A stretch of 64,000 bases of DNA, taken from assembly GCF_001485415.1 (NCBI RefSeq), contig NZ_BCMQ01000006.1:62001-126000 (forward strand). The letters run 5' to 3'. Shown piece by piece: positions 16,337 to 24,858 of the stretch. Within the stretch, counting starts at the first letter, position 1, and every line of letters starts with the position of its first letter. This DNA comes from Myroides odoratimimus (GTDB lineage: Bacteria > Bacteroidota > Bacteroidia > Flavobacteriales > Flavobacteriaceae). A program made the translations under genes and the position numbers. Under the pieces are notes generated by a model, which was not told where the DNA came from, made no database searches, and saw only the letters and a program-made list of their open reading frames with translations.

Positions 16337-17890
16337 ATGTTTCACAAAAAATTTTTAAATCGGTTTACATTTGGACAATTAACGATGGCTGTCGTTTTCC
16401 TTTACCTTATTTACGCAATTACTTCATTTGTATTATACCAATCAACTGCTAGTATAGTAAATATCGTTATTTCAGGTTTTCTTGCAACACTTGCTATAAT
16501 CGACAAAATACAAAACAAACATACAATTCGTAAAAACTACCCAATTTTTGCACGATTCAGATATATGTTTGAATCAATCAGACCAGAGATGCGTCAGTAC
16601 TTTTGGGAAGGAGAATTAGACGGTAAACCATTCAATAGACGTGAGCGTTCTATTGTTTATCAAAGAGCAAAAAACGAGAAACAAACTGTTTCTTTCGGTA
16701 TGCAAGATGACCCTAACCGTATCGGTTACGAATGGGCTTCTCACTCAGTATACCCTAAACATATATCAGATACAAACTTTAGAACTACTATCGGTAGCGA
16801 CTTATGTAGCCAACCTTATAGTGCAAGTGTTTACAACATTAGTGCGATGAGTTATGGTGCATTAAGTAAAAAAGCTATTACTGCTCTTAATGAAGGAGCT
16901 AAGATAGGTGGTTTTGCACACAATACAGGAGAAGGAGGTATTAGTCAATACCACCGTTCTGGAGGAGATTTAATTTGGCAAATCGGTACTGGATACTTTG
17001 GATGTCGTAATGAAAAAGGTTTCTTTGACGATACTTTATTCGAAGAGCGTTCTAACTACCCAGAGGTAAAAATGATTGAGTTAAAACTATCTCAAGGAGC
17101 TAAACCTGGTCACGGAGGTCTTTTACCTGCTGAGAAAAATACACTAGAGATTTCTAAAATCCGTAGTATTACTCCTCACACTACAGTACACTCTCCATCA
17201 GGACACACAGCTTTCTCTAACCCTACTGAATTAGTTCACTTCATCGCTAGATTAAGAAAACTATCAAATGGTAAACCAATTGGTTTTAAAATCTGTATTG
17301 GTAAGAAAGATGAGTTCTTAGATATCGTAGCTGCAATGGTAGAAACTGGTATTCACCCTGACTTTATCACTATCGATGGGGCTGAAGGAGGAACAGGAGC
17401 TGCGCCATTAGAGTTTATTGACTACATGGGTATGGCATTAAATGATGCTTTAGTATTCGCTAATAAAACATTAATCGAAAACGGATTAAGAGATAAAATA
17501 AAAATACTAGCATCAGGACGTATCATTTCTGCTTTTGACATTGCTAAAACAATGGCTTTAGGTGCAGATGCTTGTTATAGTGCTCGTGGTATGATGTTCG
17601 CTTTAGGATGTATCCAAGCTTTACAATGTGATAGTGGTCACTGTCCAGTAGGTATTGCAACTCAAGATGAGACATTATACAAAGGATTAGATGTAACAGA
17701 TAAGAGAATGCGTGTTGCTAACTTCCATAAAAACACAATGAAAGCTTTAGGAGAGTTCATCAGTGCTTGTGGATATGAGAATACTCAAGAAGTTAATCCT
17801 AAAACATTCTACAAACGTATCGATCACGGAGTGATTAAAAGTTTCCAAGAAATGTACTTCGGTAACTTAGATACTAGAAAAGTAAAATAA
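16337..17890 (+). CDS. FMN-binding glutamate synthase (GltB central domain) family protein
   Basis: The 517-residue protein has two N-terminal hydrophobic spans (about 15-55), then a TIM-barrel matching the FMN/ferredoxin-type glutamate synthase domain (SAMSYGALSKKAITALNEGA near 170, NTGEGGIS, EGGTGAAP). A C-x5-C-x4-C cluster (CIQALQCDSGHC, about 424-436) would bind the [3Fe-4S] cluster. It lacks the N-terminal glutaminase domain and the C-terminal beta-helix of true GltB, so it cannot be a complete glutamate synthase. Members of this family are annotated only generically; the physiological substrate is unknown. It is monocistronic. Confidence 0.9.
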   Translation: MFHKKFLNRFTFGQLTMAVVFLYLIYAITSFVLYQSTASIVNIVISGFLATLAIIDKIQNKHTIRKNYPIFARFRYMFESIRPEMRQYFWEGELDGKPFNRRERSIVYQRAKNEKQTVSFGMQDDPNRIGYEWASHSVYPKHISDTNFRTTIGSDLCSQPYSASVYNISAMSYGALSKKAITALNEGAKIGGFAHNTGEGGISQYHRSGGDLIWQIGTGYFGCRNEKGFFDDTLFEERSNYPEVKMIELKLSQGAKPGHGGLLPAEKNTLEISKIRSITPHTTVHSPSGHTAFSNPTELVHFIARLRKLSNGKPIGFKICIGKKDEFLDIVAAMVETGIHPDFITIDGAEGGTGAAPLEFIDYMGMALNDALVFANKTLIENGLRDKIKILASGRIISAFDIAKTMALGADACYSARGMMFALGCIQALQCDSGHCPVGIATQDETLYKGLDVTDKRMRVANFHKNTMKALGEFISACGYENTQEVNPKTFYKRIDHGVIKSFQEMYFGNLDTRKVK

Positions 17891-17915
17891 TAAGCTGACT
17901 AAGCTTCGTTTATAT

Positions 17916-17947
17916 AAAAGACCACAAAGTTATTGTGGTCTTTTTTT
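17916..17947 (+). terminator. Terminator of the GltB-like gene
   Basis: Stem AAAGACCACAA / TTGTGGTCTTT with a short loop and a T-run. Confidence 0.9.
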
Positions 17948-17984
17948 ATATTAGCCCTATCAAAACAACATAATAATAAACGCC

Positions 17985-18890
17985 TTGAAACTTAAACCAA
18001 AACACTGGGTAACACTCATTATCCTTTCCTTAATATGGGGATCGTCTTTCATCCTTATCAAACGAGGTTTAGAATATTTTACTCCTATACAAGTAGGTGC
18101 ACTTAGAATTACTTTTGCAGGTTTATTCTTATTGCCTATTTCTCTAAAGCATATTAAAAAGTTACCTAAGAAAACATTTCACTGGTTATTTCTTACTGCT
18201 CTAGTAGGAAGCTTTATTCCTATGTTTTTATTCCCAATAGCAGAAGTACACCTAGATAGTTCTATAGCCGGAATATTAAATGCCTTAATGTCGATATTCG
18301 TAATTGTATTAGGTGTTTTATTCTTTAAGTACAAAACTCACCTTGGAGAAGTCACAGGAGTTATCCTCTCTTTTATTGGAGTCATTTTATTATTACAGTC
18401 TCCTGAATCTACAGGTCTTGTATCGGATGAGTGGTTCTATCATTTATTATTAGTAATCGCTTCCTTAATGTATGCTTATAGTGGATTATTAACTCAGAAA
18501 TACATGGGTAATATTCCTCCTATTGTCTGGACAGCATTTATAGAACTAGTCTTACTTATACCTGCCTTAATTGTATTAACATCATCAGGCTTCTTTCAAA
18601 CTATCGGTGAACATCCTGAAGCATTGAAAGGACTTGGTTTTGTCTTCTTATTGGCTTTATTTGGTAGTGCATTAGCTAATATCTATTACTATAAACTTAT
18701 CCATGAGACCAATGCTAGTTTTGCCTCGTCTGTATCTCTACTAATGCCTTTAGTAGCTTTCTGTTGGGGATTATTAGATGATGAAGTATTAGGGTTCTTA
18801 CAGATATTAGGAGGTATACTAATCGTAGCTGGACTTTACTTCGGTAGAAAAGAAATAAAACTGCCTGTACTAAAAAAGAAACCGATATAA
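17985..18890 (+). CDS. EamA/DMT family transporter
   Basis: A 301-residue protein with ten predicted membrane segments made of two EamA repeats (about 8-140 and 152-290); the WGSSFILIKRGLEYFTP opening is typical. These drug/metabolite transporters export amino acids, nucleosides or other small molecules; substrate not predictable. The start is a TTG codon: no in-frame ATG or GTG is found upstream, and the first internal Met comes well inside the membrane domain. It converges on a terminator shared with the dehydratase gene. Confidence 0.88.
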   Translation: MKLKPKHWVTLIILSLIWGSSFILIKRGLEYFTPIQVGALRITFAGLFLLPISLKHIKKLPKKTFHWLFLTALVGSFIPMFLFPIAEVHLDSSIAGILNALMSIFVIVLGVLFFKYKTHLGEVTGVILSFIGVILLLQSPESTGLVSDEWFYHLLLVIASLMYAYSGLLTQKYMGNIPPIVWTAFIELVLLIPALIVLTSSGFFQTIGEHPEALKGLGFVFLLALFGSALANIYYYKLIHETNASFASSVSLLMPLVAFCWGLLDDEVLGFLQILGGILIVAGLYFGRKEIKLPVLKKKPI

Positions 18891-18921
18891 AAAAGGGTGT
18901 CATTAGTTTGACACCCTTTTG
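18889..18921. terminator. Bidirectional terminator between the EamA gene and the dehydratase gene
   Basis: Stem AAAAGGGTGTCA / TGACACCCTTTT, flanked by A and T runs, between convergent genes. Confidence 0.88.
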
Positions 18922-18928
18922 TAATAAT

Positions 18929-19867
18929 CTATTCAAAAGGTAAATTATTCAAATCAACATTACCTCCAGAAAGAATAATCCCTACTTTCTTTCCTGCAAA
19001 AGAAGGTCTTTCTTTTATCAATACTGCTAAAGCAACAGCACTACTTGGTTCTACAACAATCTTCATACGTTCCCATATCAATCGCATCGAACTAATAATT
19101 TCATTTTCTCGTACACGTATAATTTTAGATACATGGTCTTTGATAATAGGAAAAGTAATATCCCCTAATTGGGTACGCAAACCATCAGCTATAGTATCTG
19201 TAGTCTCATTACACTCAATCTGCCCACTCATTAAAGAACGATAGGCATCATCTGCTTCTAAAGGTTCACCTCCTATTACTTCAATAGTATCCTTACCAAA
19301 AGCTTTTGCTGCTAATGCAGTGCCTGCAATTAAGCCTCCTCCACCTACTGGAGTGATAATAACATCTAGGTCAGGGTACGCTTCTAACAATTCCATAGCG
19401 GCAGTACCTTGCCCCATAATAACATCTATATTATTAGATGCATGTATAAATGTTGCTCCTGTGTCCTCTATCACTTGATTGCAAATACGTTCTCTAGACT
19501 CTAATGTAGCAATGCAGTCTATAATCTCTCCTCCATAAGCCATTACTGCATTACGCTTAACATCAGGAGCATCTTTTGGCATTACGATATAACATTTCAC
19601 TCCAAGATATTTAGCAGCAAGAGCTAAAGCCTGCGCAAAATTACCAGAAGAGTGAGTGATCACTCCCTTTGCTCTCTGATCTTCTGTCAACTGAAGAATA
19701 GCATTGGCTGCACCTCTCATCTTAAATGCACCTGCACGTTGAAAATTTTCACACTTAAAGTACAAATCGTTACCTAAAAAGTTTTCTATTTGACCAGACT
19801 CCATAATTGGAGTATAACGTGCATATGGTCGAATACGTTCTAAACAAGCTAAGAAATCCTCTTTCAT
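18929..19867 (-). CDS. PLP-dependent threonine/serine dehydratase family enzyme
   Basis: A 312-residue fold-type II PLP enzyme. The PLP Lys is in FQRAGAFKMRGA (about 50), the phosphate-binding loop is GGGGLIAG (about 175) and the C-terminus carries SGGNVD. It deaminates Thr or Ser to 2-oxo acids, or racemises Ser; without the C-terminal ACT domain of biosynthetic IlvA it resembles catabolic threonine dehydratase or serine racemase. No biosynthetic isoleucine genes are nearby. It seems to be transcribed alone. Confidence 0.88.
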   Translation of the reverse strand: MKEDFLACLERIRPYARYTPIMESGQIENFLGNDLYFKCENFQRAGAFKMRGAANAILQLTEDQRAKGVITHSSGNFAQALALAAKYLGVKCYIVMPKDAPDVKRNAVMAYGGEIIDCIATLESRERICNQVIEDTGATFIHASNNIDVIMGQGTAAMELLEAYPDLDVIITPVGGGGLIAGTALAAKAFGKDTIEVIGGEPLEADDAYRSLMSGQIECNETTDTIADGLRTQLGDITFPIIKDHVSKIIRVRENEIISSMRLIWERMKIVVEPSSAVALAVLIKERPSFAGKKVGIILSGGNVDLNNLPFE

Positions 19868-19885
19868 AAAATGTAATCATTTAAA

Positions 19886-19918
19886 CAAAAAACTCCCAAC
19901 TGTAAGTTGAGAGTTTTT
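19886..19918 (-). terminator. Terminator of the PPIase fusion gene
   Basis: A-run, AACTC, CCAACT paired to AGTTGAGAGTTTTT with one mismatch; lies right after the stop of the cyclophilin-FKBP gene. Confidence 0.7.
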
Positions 19919-19928
19919 ATATAACTTA

Positions 19929-20861
19929 TTATTTTACGTCCATTAACTCTACGTCAAATACTAAAGTTGCATTTGGAGGAATAACCCCACCTGCACCAGC
20001 TTCTCCATATCCTAAATAAGAAGGGATAACGAATCTAGCTTTATCACCAACGTTTAATAAAGCAATTCCTTCGTCCCATCCTTCGATTACATAACCTTGT
20101 CCTAATGGGAATTCAATAGGTTTTTTTCTTTTATAAGAACTATCAAACTCTTGTCCATTTGCTAAAGCACCTTTGTAGTGTACAGAAACAGTTTTACCTT
20201 TCTCTGCTTTCTTACCTGTACCTTTAACAATCATTTGATATCTTAATCCGCTTGGAGTTTCTTCAAAACCAGCAGATAATTTCTCTACTTCTACTAAAGC
20301 AGCTTTTTTAGCTTCAGCTTCTCTTTTCTCTCTAGCTCCTTCAAAAGTTCTGAAAGCTTCAATAGCATTCCATTTCTCAGCAGTCTCTCCTACTCTTACA
20401 ATCTCTACAGACTCTAAAATATCTCCTTGTGCTACTGCATCTACAATATCTTGTCCTTCAACAACTTTACCAAAAACAGTATGTTTACCATCTAACCAAG
20501 GTGTAGCAACATGCGTAATAAAGAATTGAGACCCGTTAGTACCTGGACCTGCATTAGCCATAGATAATACACCAGGACCATCATGTCTTAAAGCTGGGTG
20601 GAACTCATCATCAAATTTATAACCTGGACCTCCAGAACCTTGACCTAATGGACAACCTCCTTGGATCATAAAGTCAGGAATAACTCTGTGAAACTTAAGA
20701 CCGTCATAGTATGGTTTTCCTTGTGGACGTGCACTATTTTCTAAATTACCTTCTGCTAAAGCTACGAAGTTACCAACTGTACCAGGTGTTAATTCTTCTG
20801 TAAGCTTTACTAATATTGCTCCTTTTGATGTGTTGAACTTAGCGTAAATACCGTTTTCCAT
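19929..20861 (-). CDS. Dual-family peptidyl-prolyl isomerase: cyclophilin fused to FKBP
   Basis: A 310-residue protein with two different proline isomerase domains. Residues about 1-165 are a cyclophilin with [13 protein letters not shown] (catalytic Arg in FHR), [15 protein letters not shown] and [12 protein letters not shown]. After a charged linker (about 165-200), residues about 205-310 are an FKBP with [22 protein letters not shown] and [13 protein letters not shown]. There is no signal peptide, so it is cytosolic. Such cyclophilin-FKBP chimeras are known from some Bacteroidota and protists. It is a single-gene unit. Confidence 0.94.
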   Translation of the reverse strand: MENGIYAKFNTSKGAILVKLTEELTPGTVGNFVALAEGNLENSARPQGKPYYDGLKFHRVIPDFMIQGGCPLGQGSGGPGYKFDDEFHPALRHDGPGVLSMANAGPGTNGSQFFITHVATPWLDGKHTVFGKVVEGQDIVDAVAQGDILESVEIVRVGETAEKWNAIEAFRTFEGAREKREAEAKKAALVEVEKLSAGFEETPSGLRYQMIVKGTGKKAEKGKTVSVHYKGALANGQEFDSSYKRKKPIEFPLGQGYVIEGWDEGIALLNVGDKARFVIPSYLGYGEAGAGGVIPPNATLVFDVELMDVK

Positions 20862-20920
20862 TGTTCTAATTTTTATCGTTTTTGAATTACTTCACTTAGT
20901 CTTAAGACTAATTCTTTCTT

Positions 20921-22078
20921 TTATGATTTCTTATTTGCAGCAAGATACACTACTAGAGATAATAATGCTAAACACATACCTCCTATACATACTCCACTCC
21001 ATCCAAAAAACTTCCACAAATATAGTCCAAAAGCCGAGCCAAAAGCAGTTCCAAGGAAACTAAATGACATATAGACAGTATTTAATCTATTGCGAGCTTC
21101 AGGTAAAAGAGAATAAATACGCGTTTGATTAGATACATGTATAGTCTGTAATCCTAAGTCTATCAAAATAATACCTATAATAAGCCCTATCACTGAAGCA
21201 CTTGAAAAATAAAATATTACAAAACTTATGAATGTCATGAATATGCCATATAGTATCAACTTTCTAGCTCCTCCTGCTCCCCCTATTTTTCCTACTAAAG
21301 GAGCTGCAAAAGCACCACATGCACCTATCAATCCGAACGCCCCAATTACAGCAGAGTCATATCCGAAAGGTTCATTGTGTAAAAGTAATACCATCGTAGT
21401 CCAAAAAGTTCCAAACTGAGCAAAAGCTAAAGCTGTTACTCCTGTTGATTCCCTTAATACAGGTTGTTCTTTTATTAAGACAAAAAGAGATTTATATAAG
21501 TCTTTGACCTTTCCATTAAAGGTAGGTTTATTATAGGGTAGTCTAATTTGAATCATGATTACGATAATAATACTTACTATAGTAGCTATCCAAAACATAC
21601 CTCGCCATCCTAACCATACACCTACAAAGCCACTAAGCGTTCTAGAAAACAATATCCCTATAAGTAATCCACTCACTACTGTTCCGATTACTTTTCCGCG
21701 TTGCTCATCAGAAGATAAACTAGCAGCTAATGGCAAGACTAACTGAGGGACAATAGAAGTCGCTCCTAAGACAAAGCTAATAATCTGTAATAAAAAGAAA
21801 TTTTGTACAATTGCAGTTAGGGCTAAAGCAATAGTAGCAAATATTGTTGTTATAATAATTTGTTTTTTCCTTTCGAGCATGTCTCCTAAAGGAATCATTA
21901 AAAACATCCCTACAGCATACCCTGCCTGAGTCAGATAGGTAAGTGTTCCTGCTGAAGCTTCAGACACACCAAACTCTTCTGATATCAAAGGAATTAATGG
22001 TTGACAATAATATAAATTAGCAACGATTAAACCTGTAATCGCTGCCATAAATAGCACATTTGATTTTGATAAACTCAT
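20921..22078 (-). CDS. MFS transporter
   Basis: A 385-residue major facilitator with 12 predicted spans. The motif-A loop is GDMLERKKQI (about 64-73) between spans 2 and 3. Length and the opening NVLFMAAITGLIVANLYYCQPL are typical of the drug:H+ or sugar-efflux (AraJ/YdhP) group. Substrate not predictable. A -7 box lies only about 6 bases upstream, so the transcript may be nearly leaderless, or the true start is Met11. Confidence 0.9.
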   Translation of the reverse strand: MSLSKSNVLFMAAITGLIVANLYYCQPLIPLISEEFGVSEASAGTLTYLTQAGYAVGMFLMIPLGDMLERKKQIIITTIFATIALALTAIVQNFFLLQIISFVLGATSIVPQLVLPLAASLSSDEQRGKVIGTVVSGLLIGILFSRTLSGFVGVWLGWRGMFWIATIVSIIIVIMIQIRLPYNKPTFNGKVKDLYKSLFVLIKEQPVLRESTGVTALAFAQFGTFWTTMVLLLHNEPFGYDSAVIGAFGLIGACGAFAAPLVGKIGGAGGARKLILYGIFMTFISFVIFYFSSASVIGLIIGIILIDLGLQTIHVSNQTRIYSLLPEARNRLNTVYMSFSFLGTAFGSAFGLYLWKFFGWSGVCIGGMCLALLSLVVYLAANKKS

Positions 22079-22083
22079 AGATA

Positions 22084-22091
22084 CAAATTTA
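22084..22091 (-). promoter_or_regulatory. Promoter -7 box of the MFS gene
   Basis: TAAATTTG on the minus strand, 5 bases before the annotated ATG, implying a very short or absent leader. Confidence 0.45.
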
Positions 22092-22331
22092 AACTAATTC
22101 AGATGTAGAAATCTTAAGATAACATAAGAAATTATAATAATTACAGTAAAATTAGAAGTACTACAATAGCCTATCTCTTTAATTTAAATTCATAACTATC
22201 AAATAACTTCTTTTCTAATATTCATTATTAGCTTCAATAATCTATATCCATTACTTCTAAGAAAGTAATTTTCAAATCATATATCATAAAGTATTTTGCC
22301 TTACACAATTTTAATAGACCTAATAAAAAGC

Positions 22332-22339
22332 TACTTTTG
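22332..22339 (+). promoter_or_regulatory. Promoter -7 box of the SMR gene
   Basis: TACTTTTG, 9 bases before the SMR ATG. Confidence 0.55.
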
Positions 22340-22348
22340 CATTAAAAA

Positions 22349-22681
22349 ATGAAGAATATACTATTCTTACTTCTTGCTATACTCTTAGAGACTATAGCTA
22401 CAACTACTCTTAAAGCTAGTGAAGGATTTACTAAACTTGTTCCTACCACTATAACTTTACTTGGTTATGTAGGTGCTTTTTATTTATTGAGTTTGACCTT
22501 ACGTACTATACCTATTGGAATTGCATATGCTTTATGGTCAGGGATTGGAATTGTGTTGGTCACTATAGCGGCTTACTTTTTATACAAACAAAAACTCGAT
22601 ACTGCTGCTTTAATAGGAATTGCATTTATAATTACAGGAGTCTTAATCATTCAGCTTTTTTCAAAAAGCCAAGCCCACTAA
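22349..22681 (+). CDS. Small multidrug resistance (EmrE/Qac-type) efflux protein
   Basis: A 110-residue, four-span SMR protein. The essential membrane Glu is E14 in AILLETIATT, and AYALWSGIGIVLV carries the Trp-Ser-Gly-x-Gly motif of the EmrE/QacE branch; guanidine exporters (Gdx/SugE) usually have WTGIG. It would act as an antiparallel homodimer exchanging protons for cationic drugs. It stands alone, not beside a second SMR gene, and no guanidine riboswitch was seen upstream. Confidence 0.92.
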   Translation: MKNILFLLLAILLETIATTTLKASEGFTKLVPTTITLLGYVGAFYLLSLTLRTIPIGIAYALWSGIGIVLVTIAAYFLYKQKLDTAALIGIAFIITGVLIIQLFSKSQAH

Positions 22682-22688
22682 TACAATT

Positions 22689-22719
22689 TTGTAGGTTACA
22701 GAATACAATTGTACATTTG
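22689..22719 (+). promoter_or_regulatory. Promoter of trmD (-33 and -7)
   Basis: TTG at 22689-22691 and TACATTTG at 22712-22719, with a 20-base spacer, fit the full Bacteroidota TTG/TAnnTTTG promoter. Confidence 0.65.
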
Positions 22720-22739
22720 CCAAAATATCAAAAGTAATT

Positions 22740-23423
22740 ATGCGCATAGACATTATTTCCGTTTTACCAGAATTAATAGAGAGCCCTTTTCAAGCTTCTA
22801 TCCTAAAAAGAGCAATAGAGAAGGGACTAGTAGAAGTACATTTTCACAACTTACGTGATTATAGTACTAATAAGCATAAGAATGTAGATGACTACCAATT
22901 CGGTGGTGGAGCAGGAATGGTTATGAGTGTAGAGCCGATAGATAAATGTATTACTGCATTAAAAGCCGAGAGAGAATATGATGAAATAATCTATATGACT
23001 CCTGATGGCGAAACCTTAAATCAACAAATGGCCAATGGAATGTCTATGCTTAAAAACATTATCATTCTATGTGGACACTATAAAGGAGTAGACCAACGTG
23101 TACGTGACCATTTCATCACAAAGGAAATCTCTATAGGAGATTATGTCTTATCTGGTGGAGAGCTAGGGGCAGCTATTTTATGCGATGCTATTATCCGTCT
23201 TATCCCAGGAGTACTTTCTAATGAAACTTCAGCATTGACTGATAGCTTTCAAGATAACTTATTAGCCCCTCCTATATACACTAGACCATCTGAATATAAG
23301 GGATGGAAAGTTCCAGATGTGTTACTAAGTGGAAACTTCGCTGCTATAGATAAGTGGAGAGAAGATATGGCTTATGAACACACAAAGACAAGAAGACCAG
23401 ATTTATTAGAGAGAGAAGACTAA
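22740..23423 (+). CDS. trmD: tRNA (guanine37-N1)-methyltransferase
   Basis: A 227-residue SPOUT-family enzyme that methylates G37 next to the anticodon and prevents frameshifting. The [12 protein letters not shown] start, the [11 protein letters not shown] loop and the trefoil-knot segments ([27 protein letters not shown]) are all present, as is the C-terminal RRPDLLE. Full length. In many bacteria trmD is next to rplS and rpsP; here rplS is about 5.3 kb away. Confidence 0.97.
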   Translation: MRIDIISVLPELIESPFQASILKRAIEKGLVEVHFHNLRDYSTNKHKNVDDYQFGGGAGMVMSVEPIDKCITALKAEREYDEIIYMTPDGETLNQQMANGMSMLKNIIILCGHYKGVDQRVRDHFITKEISIGDYVLSGGELGAAILCDAIIRLIPGVLSNETSALTDSFQDNLLAPPIYTRPSEYKGWKVPDVLLSGNFAAIDKWREDMAYEHTKTRRPDLLERED

Positions 23424-23455
23424 ATTATCTCTCCACTTCTTAAAATACTTAATAA

Positions 23456-23491
23456 AAACAGGGATAAATCACATACTGATTATCCCTATTT
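23456..23491. terminator. Probable bidirectional terminator between trmD and the DUF4374 gene
   Basis: Stem AGGGATAA / TTATCCCT with a 12-base loop, flanked by an A-run and a T-run, between convergent genes. Confidence 0.65.
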
Positions 23492-23529
23492 TCATTGATA
23501 AAATGATTTACATTTTATTCTTTTCTATC

Positions 23530-24843
23530 CTAATATACACCTATATAATACTGATCTACTCCAGTTGTTATTGTTGCTCCTAATTGTCCTTTTTTAGCTG
23601 TTGACTTAATATCATAAATGTAAACATTTCCTTTTCCTGAAACAGGTGCTAAAGCAATATAGAACTTTCCTCCTCTTACAACTGATGTCTGATATTGTGT
23701 CAACCATAAGTTAGCTGGCACTTCTAAATCCACCGCAGTTTTATTATTTAAGTCTATACGTGCTAATCCCCATGCATGAGTAGTTGTTGGTTTACCATTA
23801 GGATCCACTCCCATTTCGATCTCTGGTGCATCAAGTTTCTCATAAGGCATATAACCTATACCATCTCCTATATAAAACCATCCATTACTAGAAACTTTCT
23901 TTCCACCTAAGGCACTACCTAAATCGAATTTAAATGTAGTATCATATTTACCATCTTTAATTTTTGCAATATATGTCTTATCAGTTCCATTTACCATTTG
24001 AAGAACTTCTTTTTGGTTATTTACATATAAAGTTGGTGTACGATATCCGTTAGTACTTCCTACAACATGCTCTGTTGTGATTACATCCGTTTTAGACAAA
24101 TTATTTTTATCAACAACTAAAGTAAAAGTTTTATCTGTAGGTTTTCTTTTTCCAGTACTTGGATCATAAAGGCTAACAGCAGCACCATAATAAAGTTTAT
24201 TATCAACTAATACAGGCGAATCAATCCTACTTATGTAATATCCTTTTTTAGTAAATTCGTCACTAAGTTTAACATTAATTTCTTTTTGTGCTCCTGGCAA
24301 AAATGACCATTTATTTAAATCTATAAGAGCAATACTTGCAGTAATTTTATGCCCTAAATAAGCACCTTCTCCATTTTCTCCGGCATGTTGAGGCGCTGCA
24401 GTTATATAATGAACAGACCCCATATCTTCATTAATTTTAGTAAATCTACCTGTTTTTGTCCCTAATACAGGAGCAGATTCAATATGACCTACTTGAGTGT
24501 AATTTTGTCCACCTTTATGTTCATATTTTCGTAAATCTCCCACAGTATAATTTAAATTATATACATACTTTCCATCTTTTGATACATATATTCGAGAAGT
24601 TCGGGATGAAGGCATTTGGAATCCTTTTTTACTAAAACTTATTTCTCCTTCCGTTAGTTTATCTACCCCTTGTAAATAAGTAGCTGACTGTGATCCCGAT
24701 CCACTAGCATAAGCTAATTGAAATTGCTTACCTTTAAATTCCTCTCCTGTATCTGGGTTAGAATTATCATCAGATGAACATCCTATTGTCATTAATGCTA
24801 GCCCTGCAAATAATAATGTGCTTTTAAAAAATTTACGTTTCAT
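23530..24843 (-). CDS. DUF4374 lipoprotein, XusB-like siderophore-binding surface protein
   Basis: The 437-residue protein begins with a lipoprotein signal; the lipobox IGCSSDD puts the lipidated Cys at residue 22, followed by Asp/Asn residues usual for surface export in Bacteroidota. The mature part looks like a beta-propeller of the DUF4374 family, with repeated blades. From memory, the Bacteroides thetaiotaomicron member XusB is a surface lipoprotein that binds ferric enterobactin and hands it to the TonB receptor XusA. Here the gene starts 15 bases after a TonB receptor, the same pairing. A PepSY (XusC-like) gene is not present in the window. Confidence 0.82.
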   Translation of the reverse strand: MKRKFFKSTLLFAGLALMTIGCSSDDNSNPDTGEEFKGKQFQLAYASGSGSQSATYLQGVDKLTEGEISFSKKGFQMPSSRTSRIYVSKDGKYVYNLNYTVGDLRKYEHKGGQNYTQVGHIESAPVLGTKTGRFTKINEDMGSVHYITAAPQHAGENGEGAYLGHKITASIALIDLNKWSFLPGAQKEINVKLSDEFTKKGYYISRIDSPVLVDNKLYYGAAVSLYDPSTGKRKPTDKTFTLVVDKNNLSKTDVITTEHVVGSTNGYRTPTLYVNNQKEVLQMVNGTDKTYIAKIKDGKYDTTFKFDLGSALGGKKVSSNGWFYIGDGIGYMPYEKLDAPEIEMGVDPNGKPTTTHAWGLARIDLNNKTAVDLEVPANLWLTQYQTSVVRGGKFYIALAPVSGKGNVYIYDIKSTAKKGQLGATITTGVDQYYIGVY

Positions 24844-24858
24844 AGTATTTATTATATA

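Noticed and set aside
22200-22348. Guanidine riboswitch upstream of the SMR gene
   Set aside because: No ACGR-loop hairpins or other guanidine-motif features are found, and the SMR protein looks like the EmrE/Qac branch.
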